Source of the DNA: Sulfitobacter maritimus
GTDB taxonomy: Bacteria; Pseudomonadota; Alphaproteobacteria; Rhodobacterales; Rhodobacteraceae
Direction of reading: 5' to 3'
DNA length: 64,000 nt
Assembly: GCF_013346665.1 (NCBI RefSeq)
Contig: NZ_JABVBB010000020.1
Location: forward strand, 18,704-82,703
Position 1 is the stretch's first letter; the number at the start of each line of letters is the position of its first letter. The position numbers and the translations under genes are program-made. Positions 1-11,228 of this stretch are shown here, one piece after another. The notes beneath the pieces are model-generated. The model was not told the origin of the DNA. It did not search any database and was given only the letters and a program-made list of their open reading frames with translations.

Positions 1-1078
1 CGAACTCTACCAAGTCTCCAACGCGTTCCTGGGCCACTTCCGAGGCGGCTTGGCGATGGCCACCATTGTCGCCTGCGGCGGTTTTGCGGCGATCTGCGGC
101 TCCTCTCTGGCGACAGCGGCGACCATGTCGAAAGTCGCCATGCCTGAGATGCGCAAATATGGCTATGCCGATAGCCTCTCCACCGCTTCCATCGCGGCTG
201 GTGGTACGCTTGGCATCCTAATCCCGCCTTCAGTGATCCTTGTAATCTATGGCCTTTTGACCGAGACCTCTATCGGAGCGCTTTTCATTGCAGGCATCGT
301 ACCCGGCGCGCTTGGCATTCTGCTCTACCTCTGCGCGGTGCGATTTTCAGTGGCAATGAACCCCGACGCTGGCCCGGCTGGCCCGCGTGCCACATGGGGC
401 GAGCGGCTACGGGCGCTGAACCACGTCTGGTCGGTTCTGGCGCTGTTCGCATTGGTCATTGGCGGGCTTTATGGCGTCCTAGACTTCTGGCCAATCCACC
501 TCGCTTTCTCTCCGACTGAGGCAGCGGGCATGGGCGCAGCTGGTGCCTTTCTCATCGCCTGGGCGCGCGGCGGGCTAAGTTGGCCTGGGCTACGGGAGGT
601 GCTGGAGGAAACCACACTTACTTCGGCCTCACTCTTCTCGGTTCTGATCGGCGCGTGGATCTTCTCCAACTTCGTGAACCTCGCAGGGCTGCCTGAAGGG
701 CTGCTGGCAACGGTCACTGCGCTGGAGCTCGGCCCTTGGGTCGTCATGGGGCTGATCCTCGTGATCTATATTGCGCTCGGCTGCATCTTTGAAAGCATGT
801 CGATGCTGCTGTTGACGGTGCCTATCTTCTTCCCATTGGTGACAAGCCTTGGCTTTGACCCGGTTTGGTTCGGCATCATCGTCGTTGTCGTGACCGAGAT
901 CAGCCTGATCACCCCACCGGTGGGGCTTAATGTTTTCGTGCTTAAGGGTGTTGTTGGCGATGTCTCGACCGGTACCATTTTCCGCGGGGTTACGCCCTTT
1001 TGGTTGGTCGATATCCTGCGCCTGATCCTGCTGCTGATATTCCCTGCGCTGGTCCTTTTCTTGCCGGGCCAGATGTAG
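1..1078 (+). CDS. TRAP transporter large permease (DctM family), 5'-truncated
   Basis: This is the large membrane subunit of a TRAP-type secondary importer, which takes up organic acids or similar solutes with a periplasmic binding protein. The frame is open from base 2 with no start codon, so the gene begins before the window; the first internal ATG (base 50) is not the true start because coding sequence (ELYQVSNAFLGHF) precedes it. About 358 residues are visible, nearly all hydrophobic helices. Family-typical stretches are GTLGILIPPSVILVIYG near the beginning and the conserved EISLITPPVGLNVFV near the end. The partner DctP and DctQ genes are presumably upstream. The downstream AraC-ALDH-amine oxidase set makes an amine or aromatic acid substrate possible, but the sequence does not show it. 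Confidence 0.9.
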   Translation, partial: ELYQVSNAFLGHFRGGLAMATIVACGGFAAICGSSLATAATMSKVAMPEMRKYGYADSLSTASIAAGGTLGILIPPSVILVIYGLLTETSIGALFIAGIVPGALGILLYLCAVRFSVAMNPDAGPAGPRATWGERLRALNHVWSVLALFALVIGGLYGVLDFWPIHLAFSPTEAAGMGAAGAFLIAWARGGLSWPGLREVLEETTLTSASLFSVLIGAWIFSNFVNLAGLPEGLLATVTALELGPWVVMGLILVIYIALGCIFESMSMLLLTVPIFFPLVTSLGFDPVWFGIIVVVVTEISLITPPVGLNVFVLKGVVGDVSTGTIFRGVTPFWLVDILRLILLLIFPALVLFLPGQM

Positions 1079-1216
1079 GGCCAAGCGCTGCGCTTACGAC
1101 TGGACCCGGCAAAGACGGTAAAAGATGCGTATACAGCAAGTTCGGTCCGGGATGAACGGGCGCCCCGTTGGTTTGGTAGCGCTAGGATTCTGCCTGTTGA
1201 TGAGGAGGGATTGAAC

Positions 1217-2161
1217 ATGAAAGCACTAAGCCGGATCACAACTGAGGCCATCCCTATCGAAGTTTTGCGTGAAGACATTTCGCAAATTTGTGGGGCCTTC
1301 CAGATAGAACCAGCGCGACGTGGTGGCCCCTCGCACGGGCTGGCACGCCAGCGCATGATGGGCGGGTTGGAGACGGCGCTCATTTCGCTCGATGTAGAGA
1401 AAGTCACCCGCACACAGGCCTGTATCCGGCGCGATCCGGGGGAGCATTTTTTTCTGCTGGTTCAAGATGTCGGGCACTGCGTCGTGCATCAAAACGCGAC
1501 GTCGACTTTGTTGCGGCCGGGCGACATGTTCATCGTTGATGCAACGCAGCCGTCGCAATTCGTGTATGATGGACAGTTGGCGCACCAAATCTCAGTTCAT
1601 CTTCCGCGGGATGAGATGATTGGACGTTTTGGTGATGTCTGCAATGGCGGCATGGCGATTGACCGCCAAGACCCCCTATGGATGGCGCTTCGCGCGGTGC
1701 TGGTGAAGATGTTGCATTGTCAAACCGAGATCGGTTTGCAGCTTAGCGAGACGCTTTATGGGTTAATGGGTGCCTATTTTCACGAGCGGCGCAGTCAAGA
1801 CGCTGATCCACGCAGCCAAGTCATTGAACGCGCTTTGCAACTGATAGGCCAACATTACCGAAATCCAGATTTTGGACCCAGCACACTTGCCGAACAGCTG
1901 GGCATCTCGCTGCGCAGTTTGCAGCGCTATTTTAAGCCTTTCGGTGAAACCCCCGGACAGCGCCTGTTGCACCTGCGACTGACACAGGCGCGCACGGAAC
2001 TGGCAACGCGCAAACTTCGCACGGCTTCTATCACTGACTGTGCCTATGCTTGCGGCTTCAGTGACCTATCGCATTTTTACCGCGCCTTCAGACAGCGGTA
2101 TGGCATGACGCCGGGCGACGTCGCCGAACGTGCTCAAGATGGTGGCGCGATCCTCCAATAA
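1217..2161 (+). CDS. AraC-family transcriptional regulator (FeaR-like by context)
   Basis: A 314-residue activator-type regulator. The N-terminal ~190 residues resemble an AraC-binding-like sensor domain. The C-terminal ~100 residues hold the two helix-turn-helix units, seen as STLAEQLGISLRSLQRYF followed by DCAYACGFSDLSHFYRAFR and the terminal MTPGD. The ATG at 1217 is chosen over an in-frame TTG at 1211 because the ribosome-binding sequence GAGGAGG (about 1202-1208) is correctly spaced from it. It sits just upstream of an aldehyde dehydrogenase and a copper amine oxidase, the order of E. coli feaR, feaB and tynA. A role as amine-responsive activator of these genes is inferred from that context. 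Confidence 0.88.
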   Translation: MKALSRITTEAIPIEVLREDISQICGAFQIEPARRGGPSHGLARQRMMGGLETALISLDVEKVTRTQACIRRDPGEHFFLLVQDVGHCVVHQNATSTLLRPGDMFIVDATQPSQFVYDGQLAHQISVHLPRDEMIGRFGDVCNGGMAIDRQDPLWMALRAVLVKMLHCQTEIGLQLSETLYGLMGAYFHERRSQDADPRSQVIERALQLIGQHYRNPDFGPSTLAEQLGISLRSLQRYFKPFGETPGQRLLHLRLTQARTELATRKLRTASITDCAYACGFSDLSHFYRAFRQRYGMTPGDVAERAQDGGAILQ

Positions 2162-2259
2162 CACTGTCGCGTTTGCCCAAGATGCCACCGATGGAATGCC
2201 TAAACTCAGGCAGAGGAGGCGTCTCGGCGTGATGCCGGAACGTGATAGCGGAGGACATC

Positions 2260-3678
2260 ATGAAAGATACAATCGATAGCATTGGCCTGATTGTCGACGG
2301 GCAAAGGATTAGCACAGACGCGCGGTACGCAGTGGCCAATCCTGGCACCGGTGGCCAGGCAGGAACCGCCCCCGATGCCGGTAAAGCAGAATTGGATCGC
2401 GCGGTCGCCGCAGCCAAGGCGGCTTTTCCAAGCTGGTCTGCGAAGTCGGACGAAGAGCGTGCGGCAGTGTGCAACGCCGTTGCAGATAAGATCGAAGCCC
2501 ATGCCGAGGAACTTGCGCAACTGATCACCGCCGAACAAGGAAAACCCTTGGGCGGCATTGGGTCGCGATGGGAGTTGGGTGGCGCCGTCGCTTGGGCGCG
2601 TTATACGGCGGGGCTGTCTCTTCCGATAGAGGTGCTGCAGGATACGCCCGAAGGCCGGGTCGAGATGTACCGCAAACCTTTGGGGGTTGTCGGATCGATC
2701 ACCCCGTGGAACTTTCCAGTGTTGATCGCCGTGTGGCACATCCTACCCGCACTGCGCAGCGGCAACACGGTAGTGAGCAAACCCTCCCCAATGACGCCGC
2801 TCGCGTCCCTGCGCATGGTTGAGATCATGAACGAAGTCTTGCCCGCAGGCGTGGTGAATTCAGTAAGCGCTGCCGATGGCGCGTTCAACATGGGCGCGGC
2901 CATGTCAGCGCATGAGGATATTGCAAAGATCGTCTTCACCGGGTCCTGCGGGACGGGTCAAAAGGTCATGCAATCCAGCGCCGAGACGATGAAACGCCTG
3001 ACCCTAGAGATGGGCGGAAATGATGCCGGCATTGTGCTGCCTGATGCCGATCCGCAAGGGATTGCCGAGAACCTGTTCTGGGGCGCGTTCATCAACAACG
3101 GACAGACCTGCGCTGCAATGAAGCGGCTCTATGTTCATGATGACATCCACGACGCGGTTTGTAGCGCGCTGGTCGCCTATGCGCGCAACATTAAAGCCGG
3201 CGAGGGCACGCAAGAAGGTAGCATGCTCGGCCCCGTTCAAAACCAGATGCAGTTCGATAAGCTTTCGCGTTTGGTTGACCAAGCTAAAGACCATGGACAA
3301 GTGCTGCTCGGTGGCGCGCCGGGTGAAGGGTTGTTCTATCCGCCCACAATCATCGCGGGCATGAGCGCAGATGACCCTTTGGTCTATGAAGAACAATTCG
3401 GCCCCGCACTGCCGATCATCCGCTACACTGATCTGGAAGACGCGCTCGCACAGGCCAATGCGCTGGACGTGGGTCTCGGCGGCTCCGTCTGGTCGGCGGA
3501 CAAAGAGGCCGCCAAGGAGGTGGCGAAACGGATGGAGTGTGGCTCGGTCTGGATCAACAGCCACGGTATGATCCAGCCCAATGCGCCATTTGGAGGGGTG
3601 AAAAAATCCGGCTTTGGCGTCGAATTCGGCGAAGAGGGATTGAAAGAATACACCGATATTCAGGTGATTTTCGCCTGA
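2260..3678 (+). CDS. NAD(P)-dependent aldehyde dehydrogenase (FeaB-like by context)
   Basis: A 472-residue member of the aldehyde dehydrogenase superfamily, oxidising an aldehyde to its acid in the cytoplasm. Visible are the cofactor-binding segment TPWNFP (N151), the KPS lysine (K173), the nucleotide-loop motif FTGSCGTG, the general-base glutamate E250 in LEMGGN and the nucleophile C284 in NGQTCAA. The start is the ATG at 2260, preceded by GCGGAGGA; an upstream in-frame GTG at 2242 has no ribosome-binding site of its own. It lies 73 bp before a copper amine oxidase, so the likely substrate is the aldehyde produced by amine oxidation, for example an arylacetaldehyde. Substrate specificity cannot be read from the sequence. 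Confidence 0.93.
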   Translation: MKDTIDSIGLIVDGQRISTDARYAVANPGTGGQAGTAPDAGKAELDRAVAAAKAAFPSWSAKSDEERAAVCNAVADKIEAHAEELAQLITAEQGKPLGGIGSRWELGGAVAWARYTAGLSLPIEVLQDTPEGRVEMYRKPLGVVGSITPWNFPVLIAVWHILPALRSGNTVVSKPSPMTPLASLRMVEIMNEVLPAGVVNSVSAADGAFNMGAAMSAHEDIAKIVFTGSCGTGQKVMQSSAETMKRLTLEMGGNDAGIVLPDADPQGIAENLFWGAFINNGQTCAAMKRLYVHDDIHDAVCSALVAYARNIKAGEGTQEGSMLGPVQNQMQFDKLSRLVDQAKDHGQVLLGGAPGEGLFYPPTIIAGMSADDPLVYEEQFGPALPIIRYTDLEDALAQANALDVGLGGSVWSADKEAAKEVAKRMECGSVWINSHGMIQPNAPFGGVKKSGFGVEFGEEGLKEYTDIQVIFA

Positions 3679-3751
3679 GGCTGGGAGGCAACGGTGGTCA
3701 TCCGGTGTCCGCTGCGGCGGGCACCTTCATAGCAACATGAAGGGAGACAGC

Positions 3752-5734
3752 ATGTTACGTAAAACTTTACTAGGCGGGGTCGCGGCTCTTGCCCTTACCA
3801 CCGCGGGGGCATCCGCCCATCCGCTCGACGGGTTTTCCGGGGAGGAATACCAAAAGATCAACGAGATCCTGCGCACCGCAGATCTCGCCACAGATGAGAC
3901 GCTCTATCCGCTAATCGAGTTGATCGAACCGCCCAAAGCTGACGTGTTGGCATGGCAGGAAGGTGACACGCTCGACCGCCGCGCCATGGTGCACATGTCC
4001 AACGCTGACAACAGTGGCTTTGTCGAAACCATCGTGAACCTCACCACCGGTGAGATCGAAAGCAGTGCGCCCACCGAAGGGCAGCCAATGATCCTGTTCA
4101 CCGAGTTCGCCAACGCGATGACAGCAGCGCTTGAACATCCCGACATGATCGCAGGGTTGGAGAAACGCGGCCTGACCCCGGATCAGGTGTTCTGCCTGCC
4201 ACTCACCGCGGGCAACTTCTTCACCGAAGAAGACGAGGGCACCCGGTTGATGAAAGTGCCCTGCTACGTCTCGCCCGAAGGGTCGAACTTCTACGCCAAA
4301 CCGATTGAGAACATCTATGCTGTGGTCGATCTGCAAAGCGGCAAGGCGCTGCGGGTGATTGACGAGGGCAATGTCGCCATCCCCGAAGATGGCTGGGGCT
4401 ACACCGGCGAAGAGATCGAGGCCCGCGCACCGCAACGCGCTGCGATGAACCCCGCTGTGCTGACACAGGAAGGCGGGCCCAATTTCACCTACGCCGACGG
4501 TGCGCTCAAATGGGACATGTGGCGCATGCGTCTGCGGGTGGACAAACGCCCCGGGCCGGTGCTGTCGAACATTGATGTGAAGGACGGCGACGAATGGCGC
4601 TCCCTGCTCTATCAGGCGCATCTGTCCGAGGTTTTCGTCCCCTATATGGACCCAAGTGCTGGTCTCTACTGGCGCACCTATATGGACAGTGGTGAATACG
4701 GCTTTGGCTTGTTCCTGACGCCGCTGGTAGCGGGGATCGACTGCCCCTCCTATGCGACTTTCCTCCCGGCGATGATCGCGGGCGACGATGGTCAGCCGTT
4801 GGAAATCCCCGATGCGGTCTGCATCTTTGAACGTAACATCGGCGATCCAGCGTGGCGACACTTTGAGGTCTTTGCGCAAAGTCCCGATCAATACACCCCC
4901 GCAGAGGGGCGGCCCGAGACTGAGTTGGTCGTGCGCACGGCGTCAGAGGTTGGCAACTACGACTATTTGATCGACTACCGGTTCAAGCAGAACGGCCAGA
5001 TGGAGATAAAGATCGGTGCGACTGGCCTTGATGGGGTAAAGGGAGCCGATGCCACCTCGATGGACGATCCCACCGCCGAACGAGAAACCGAATACGGCAC
5101 GCTCATCGCTCCGAACCTCGTGGCGGCGAACCATGACCACTACTTCAACTTCCGGCTCGATTTCGACATCGACCAGCCTACCAACCGCTTCATGACGATG
5201 GACATCGTGCCAGCCGACGTGGCCGAAGACAGCCCGCGCCGGTCGCTGTGGAAGGTGGAACATAACATGCCGGAAACTGAAGCCGAGGCGACCTATCAGG
5301 TGTCTTCGTTCAAACCGCGCTACTTCATGTTGCAAAACCCCGACCGCAAAGGTCCGCTGGGGCATAAGCCGGGCTACATGATCCATCACGGCAGCGTGGC
5401 TTACGGCCCGTTCGACTTTGAGAATGACCCGCCGATGATGCGCAACGCCTATATCGAGAACTCGGTCTGGAACACAGTGCACGACCCCGATGAGCGTTAC
5501 GCGGGCGGGAAATTTGCCCTGCAAAGCGACGGCTCCGACACGCTGGCGCAATGGGTCAAGGAAGACGCGCCGTTGCAGGATCAGGACATCGTGACGTGGT
5601 TCACCGCAGGGTTCCACCACGTGCCGCGCACCGAAGACTGGCCGGTCATGTCGACCGAATGGAAGACCGTGCATATCATGCCGCACAACTTCTTCCCGAT
5701 GAACCCGGCGATCACGATCCGTGATCCTGAATAA
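3752..5734 (+). CDS. Exported copper (topaquinone) primary-amine oxidase
   Basis: A 660-residue copper amine oxidase that converts primary amines plus O2 to aldehyde, ammonia and H2O2. Residues 1-22 form a Sec signal peptide (cleavage near ASA-H), so the enzyme is periplasmic like E. coli TynA. The active-site set is complete: the topaquinone precursor Tyr403 in NYD, the catalytic-base Asp312 in YMDSGEYGFG, and copper ligands His461 and His463 (ANHDHYFNF) plus a late histidine in FHHVPRTEDWPVM near residue 623. The ATG at 3752 follows AGGGAG; the in-frame ATG at 3737 would only extend the signal peptide. Together with the preceding AraC and aldehyde dehydrogenase genes it forms a fea/tyn-like module. 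Confidence 0.94.
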   Translation: MLRKTLLGGVAALALTTAGASAHPLDGFSGEEYQKINEILRTADLATDETLYPLIELIEPPKADVLAWQEGDTLDRRAMVHMSNADNSGFVETIVNLTTGEIESSAPTEGQPMILFTEFANAMTAALEHPDMIAGLEKRGLTPDQVFCLPLTAGNFFTEEDEGTRLMKVPCYVSPEGSNFYAKPIENIYAVVDLQSGKALRVIDEGNVAIPEDGWGYTGEEIEARAPQRAAMNPAVLTQEGGPNFTYADGALKWDMWRMRLRVDKRPGPVLSNIDVKDGDEWRSLLYQAHLSEVFVPYMDPSAGLYWRTYMDSGEYGFGLFLTPLVAGIDCPSYATFLPAMIAGDDGQPLEIPDAVCIFERNIGDPAWRHFEVFAQSPDQYTPAEGRPETELVVRTASEVGNYDYLIDYRFKQNGQMEIKIGATGLDGVKGADATSMDDPTAERETEYGTLIAPNLVAANHDHYFNFRLDFDIDQPTNRFMTMDIVPADVAEDSPRRSLWKVEHNMPETEAEATYQVSSFKPRYFMLQNPDRKGPLGHKPGYMIHHGSVAYGPFDFENDPPMMRNAYIENSVWNTVHDPDERYAGGKFALQSDGSDTLAQWVKEDAPLQDQDIVTWFTAGFHHVPRTEDWPVMSTEWKTVHIMPHNFFPMNPAITIRDPE

Positions 5735-5747
5735 GATAAGTTGATCA

Positions 5748-5776
5748 GAAGGCGGACGACACTTTCGTTCGCCTTC
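5748..5776. terminator. Stem-loop between convergent genes
   Basis: GAAGGCGGACGA pairs with TCGTTCGCCTTC (12 pairs, one G-T) around a five-base loop. It lies 14 bp after the amine oxidase stop and about 115 bp after the end of the convergent P450 gene. No clear U-tract is present, so the terminator role is inferred from position and stem strength. Confidence 0.5.
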
Positions 5777-5890
5777 CCTCTAGCTCACCCGATGTTTCGG
5801 TGTGGCTTGGTACAGCCGAATGGGTTCGTGGCGAACGGTTCACTTCGACTTTGAAGTCCAAATGCGATCGCCCCGTCCCTCGTCGCACCC

Positions 5891-8233
5891 TTAAAGCGCA
5901 AGTTTGAGCCGCGCACCGTTTTTGGCGCGTGAACAACAGGTCATCATGCGTTTGCCGCCTGCCCGTTCAGCCCGCGTGAGCACCATGTCTCGGTGGTCAA
6001 CCTCTCCTTCGATAACCGTCACTTCGCAAGACCCACACAGACCCTCACGACAATCACAAGCGACATCAATGCCCGCTGCCCTAATTGCGTCTAATAGAGT
6101 GGTATCGGCTGCCACATTCAGCACCAAACCCGAGTCGCTTAACTCCACCTCAAAAGGCTGTTCCTTTTCGGGATCGAGCCCTGCCACGCTGGAAGAGAAG
6201 TGTTCAAAGTGGAATGTCCCCTCAGGCAAATCCTTCGTCAGCACCTCCAACGTGTTTAACAGCCCCTTTGGTCCACAAGCATAGATTTGCGCGCCTTCCC
6301 CAAGATTGGCCACCAAGGCGGGCAGGTCCATCCGCTGGCTTTCATCGCCCGCGTAGAGCGATAGAACTGCGCCGTGATCTTGGGCGACACGATTCAGAAA
6401 CGCCATCGTGGATTTTGACCGCCCCCCATAGTGCAGTTCATAGCTGCCCCCTAAATCTTTCAACCGATCAGCCATGGCGAGAATAGGCGTGATACCGATG
6501 CCACCCGCAATCAACACCACATGCGGTGCGGATTCATCGAGCCGGAACAGGTTCGACGGCCCGCGCATACGGATTTCGGCACCGGCCTGAAGAGTTTCAT
6601 GGATGTAGCGCGACCCGCCACGTCCCAGATCTTCACGCCGAATTGCGACACGATAGCTATTGTCGTCGGGTGAACCGCAAAGTGAATATTTACGGTCGTA
6701 CTCACCCACGCAGAGCTCAATGTGGGATCCGGCACTCCATTTCGGCAAGGGGCGGCCCTGCGGGTCTTCGATGGTCACGCCAAGGATACCCTCGGCTTCT
6801 TGGTGCAGCTCGGCAATACGCACTTTACGAGCAACGTCGCGGCGGGCGGGGGGGCCCACGGCAAAACAACGGCGCGGGGTCTTTACCTTTGCATCGGCCC
6901 GCTCCGGGTTTTGTGTAGGGTCCCATTCGACCCACAAAGAGTCAGGCCCACGAAAGGAGATATTGGGTAACTGATCAAAGTCTTGCTCTGCCAAACGCAG
7001 ATGCGGCAGGCGACGGGTCACCTCTTCGAGGAAGATCCGCATTTCCATCCGACCAATGTTCTTGCCCATACATTGATGCGCACCATAGCCAAATGTGAGA
7101 TGATCGATCGCATTGTCGCGGTAGATATCGAACGTATCGCCGTCTTCGAAATGCCTTTCGTCCTGATTGCCTGAGGCTTGGACGATCAGAAGCTTCGCAC
7201 CTTCTGGCAGGTCGACACCGTTCAATCTCGTGGGCGCAGTGGTTTGGCGGCGCCAAGCGACAATTGACCCGGCATAGCGCAGGCATTCCTCAACCGCATT
7301 CGGGATCAGTGACGGATCCTCGCAGATGTCGTTCCACGCTTCGCGATGTTCCAGCAGGGTCCTAAACATATTGGCCGACGCCAGCGAGGTCGTCTCATGA
7401 GCGGCGACGATGATCGCCATCATCATCGAATGTACGTAGTTGTCGGTGACGATCTCTGGCTTCTCGGCGTTCATACGGATGGTGTGGTGCATCCAGCCGG
7501 CGCCGTCAGGCTCGGCGCGCATTTTCTCTATGATCTCGCCAGCATATTTCCAGAAGCGCCCTACATCATGAGCAACCTCAATTTGCTTTTGGTCTGATGG
7601 TTTGCCCCAAGTGTTGACGGAATGGGCGACCGAAAAAGTCTTGATAGTGGCGATTTCATCCTCAGGCACACCAAGGAAATGGAGCGCAACGAGCAGCGGG
7701 ACTTCGTATAGCATTTCATCGATCAGATCGACCCGCCCACTGTCGATAAAAGCATCAATCTTTTCACGGGTTAGACGGCGGACCATATCCTGCTGTGCTT
7801 CCAGCTTGTCAGGCATGAAATGATCCAGCAGCGTACGCCGCCGTTCCATATGGGCAGGTTCGTCCTCATTCACCATGGTGCGGCCCATGCCATAACCATA
7901 GGTTTTGAGGATTTCCTGTGCCTCGGCGGTGGCCGGCGTGATCCTTTCCAGCGCATTGCGCGGCGAGAACAGGATGGCGTCGCGGAACACCGTCTTGATG
8001 TCATCGTAACGTGTTACGACCCAATAGCCCAACTTTGGCGCATAGAAAACGGGAAGCTGGTCACGCGACCAGCGCAATGCTTCCGCCGAGTTCAGTTGGT
8101 ATGAGCTTCCGAAGGCGTCAAAGCTTCGCGCCATGGCAGCCGGATCGCGGGTCGGGCAAGTTTGCTCCTGCTCATCAGGGGCTACGCCGCCGAAGGGGCA
8201 TTCGTGCGCAGTATCCTTGATTTGGCCTGCCAT
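5891..8233 (-). CDS. Self-sufficient cytochrome P450 fused to FMN/2Fe-2S reductase (CYP116B type)
   Basis: A 780-residue single-chain monooxygenase. Residues 1-435 are the P450: I-helix AAHETTS (277-283), ExxR helix EECLR (315-319) and heme loop FGYGAHQCMG with thiolate Cys388. A phthalate-dioxygenase-reductase-like module follows, with flavin motif RKYSLCGSP and NAD-loop AGGIGITPI, then a plant-type ferredoxin with CDCREGLCGSC and a distal cysteine in MMTCCS. The layout and the N-terminal HECPFGG match the CYP116B family, in which NADPH electrons pass FMN to 2Fe-2S to heme. A purine-rich GAGGGGGGG lies just before the ATG. It converges on the amine oxidase gene. Substrate is unknown; a role in dealkylating or hydroxylating amines or aromatics is only suggested by the neighbourhood. 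Confidence 0.94.
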   Translation of the reverse strand: MAGQIKDTAHECPFGGVAPDEQEQTCPTRDPAAMARSFDAFGSSYQLNSAEALRWSRDQLPVFYAPKLGYWVVTRYDDIKTVFRDAILFSPRNALERITPATAEAQEILKTYGYGMGRTMVNEDEPAHMERRRTLLDHFMPDKLEAQQDMVRRLTREKIDAFIDSGRVDLIDEMLYEVPLLVALHFLGVPEDEIATIKTFSVAHSVNTWGKPSDQKQIEVAHDVGRFWKYAGEIIEKMRAEPDGAGWMHHTIRMNAEKPEIVTDNYVHSMMMAIIVAAHETTSLASANMFRTLLEHREAWNDICEDPSLIPNAVEECLRYAGSIVAWRRQTTAPTRLNGVDLPEGAKLLIVQASGNQDERHFEDGDTFDIYRDNAIDHLTFGYGAHQCMGKNIGRMEMRIFLEEVTRRLPHLRLAEQDFDQLPNISFRGPDSLWVEWDPTQNPERADAKVKTPRRCFAVGPPARRDVARKVRIAELHQEAEGILGVTIEDPQGRPLPKWSAGSHIELCVGEYDRKYSLCGSPDDNSYRVAIRREDLGRGGSRYIHETLQAGAEIRMRGPSNLFRLDESAPHVVLIAGGIGITPILAMADRLKDLGGSYELHYGGRSKSTMAFLNRVAQDHGAVLSLYAGDESQRMDLPALVANLGEGAQIYACGPKGLLNTLEVLTKDLPEGTFHFEHFSSSVAGLDPEKEQPFEVELSDSGLVLNVAADTTLLDAIRAAGIDVACDCREGLCGSCEVTVIEGEVDHRDMVLTRAERAGGKRMMTCCSRAKNGARLKLAL

Positions 8234-8504
8234 CTTGTCGCCCCCCCTCGATCAAGCTGTACGAGATCATTTGTATTTTACGACCAAGAGGCGGGCAACA
8301 CGCAATATAGTCGCAAACAGCGGGCCAGATACGGTCGCGTCTATGGAGTTCTGTCGGAGACATCGGATGCAGACGCCGGCTCGCAGAGCCTGCGTCGAAC
8401 GCCGGTAAGCTTGTTTGGGGACCTTGCGCAGCGGCAGCGGTTACGGTCACAGACCCGATAGCAGGACCATATCCGACGCATCTCATAGACCCAAAGACCG
8501 CTCC

Positions 8505-10331
<1,827 letters not shown>

Positions 10332-10547
10332 ATGCATCTCACCAAGATCAAACCAGAGGCGAACTTGCGGCGGTTTTACTGTTTAGAGATCGTGCCGGGC
10401 CTCTTTGGTGATTGGGGCTTGGTCTGCAACTGGGGGCGGATCGGAAGCTCAGGTCAGCTACGAACCTATTGGTTCGGGACCGAAGCAGAGGCGAAGGATG
10501 CGCGTCTTCAAATCCATATGAAGAAAGCGAAACGCGGCTACGAGTAG
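10332..10547 (+). CDS. WGR domain protein
   Basis: A 71-residue protein made of one WGR domain and little else: aromatic-rich RFYCLEIVPGLFGDWGLVC, then the name-giving N-WGRIGSSGQ and a helix with EAEAKDARLQIH. In larger proteins such as PARPs and some bacterial MolR-like proteins, WGR domains bind nucleic acid. Free-standing copies are common in alphaproteobacteria and have no settled function. GGTAAGGG lies just before the ATG. The gene stands alone, about 200 bp before a MarR regulator. Confidence 0.8.
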   Translation: MHLTKIKPEANLRRFYCLEIVPGLFGDWGLVCNWGRIGSSGQLRTYWFGTEAEAKDARLQIHMKKAKRGYE

Positions 10548-10751
10548 GTGTTTCCGCCGCTGCAAGCACAACGGTCGCGCAGTTAGAAACGACATCGCCA
10601 AATTTCTCATGACAGCGCCTTAATCTGCCCATGCGGCGGACCTGTGCGGCTTGTGCCATATCTGGACGTGGCGCGAGCTCAAACGGCGACGGTTGAATTG
10701 CTAAGCAAGGCTTATTATCGTCATGGCTTACGAAACGCAAGGTTCCGATGC

Positions 10752-11228
10752 ATGCAGCAGCCGATAGACTCCGATACCTCCTCTTTTTTGCTTTTGGATA
10801 TCGCGCGCCTGCTGCGCTTGGAATTTGAGCGAAGGGTGGGTGATGCGGCACTTGGCATCACGCCGGGTGAGGCGCGGACATTGGCGAATGTGGCGCGCTT
10901 CGGTCCTTTGCGACAGAATGATCTGGCCAATCTGACCGGGTTGGGCGCGATGAGCATCACGAGCGTTTTAGACAATCTCGAAACGGCTGGGTTGGTGCGT
11001 CGAAGTGTTGATCCGAAAGATCGCCGCGCCAAACTGGTGCAGGTAACAGATAAAGCCGCACCGCTGTTGGCAGAGTTAAAAGCCATCGGGGACGATGTCA
11101 GAGCCGTGACGCGGGGGGATATGTCCGCCGACGACTGGGAAACCTTTCGCCGTATGCTTAAAACCGCCCGCGACAATCATCTCGCTGCGCGCCGCAGCAA
11201 ACGTGCAACGGGGGATGCTTGCGCATGA
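10752..11228 (+). CDS. MarR-family transcriptional regulator
   Basis: A 158-residue winged-helix regulator. The recognition region reads LRQNDLANLTGLGAMSITSVLDNLETAGLVRR, followed by the wing with DPKDRRAKLVQVT. The frame is open further upstream (to 10644), but the ATG at 10752 gives the family's normal length and has a weak AAGG before it. The stop overlaps the next start (ATGA at 11225), so it is translationally coupled to the MFS exporter. It probably represses the pair and responds to an exported small molecule, as is usual for marR-MFS operons. Confidence 0.85.
   Translation: MQQPIDSDTSSFLLLDIARLLRLEFERRVGDAALGITPGEARTLANVARFGPLRQNDLANLTGLGAMSITSVLDNLETAGLVRRSVDPKDRRAKLVQVTDKAAPLLAELKAIGDDVRAVTRGDMSADDWETFRRMLKTARDNHLAARRSKRATGDACA

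Noticed and set aside
50..1078. The TRAP permease taken as starting at the ATG at base 50
   Set aside because: The same frame is open and family-like from base 2, so the gene is truncated by the window edge and base 50 is internal.
8234..8504. A small gene upstream of the P450
   Set aside because: Short frames on both strands lack ribosome-binding sites and recognisable sequence; the interval is better explained as the P450 promoter and the end of the gdhA transcription unit.
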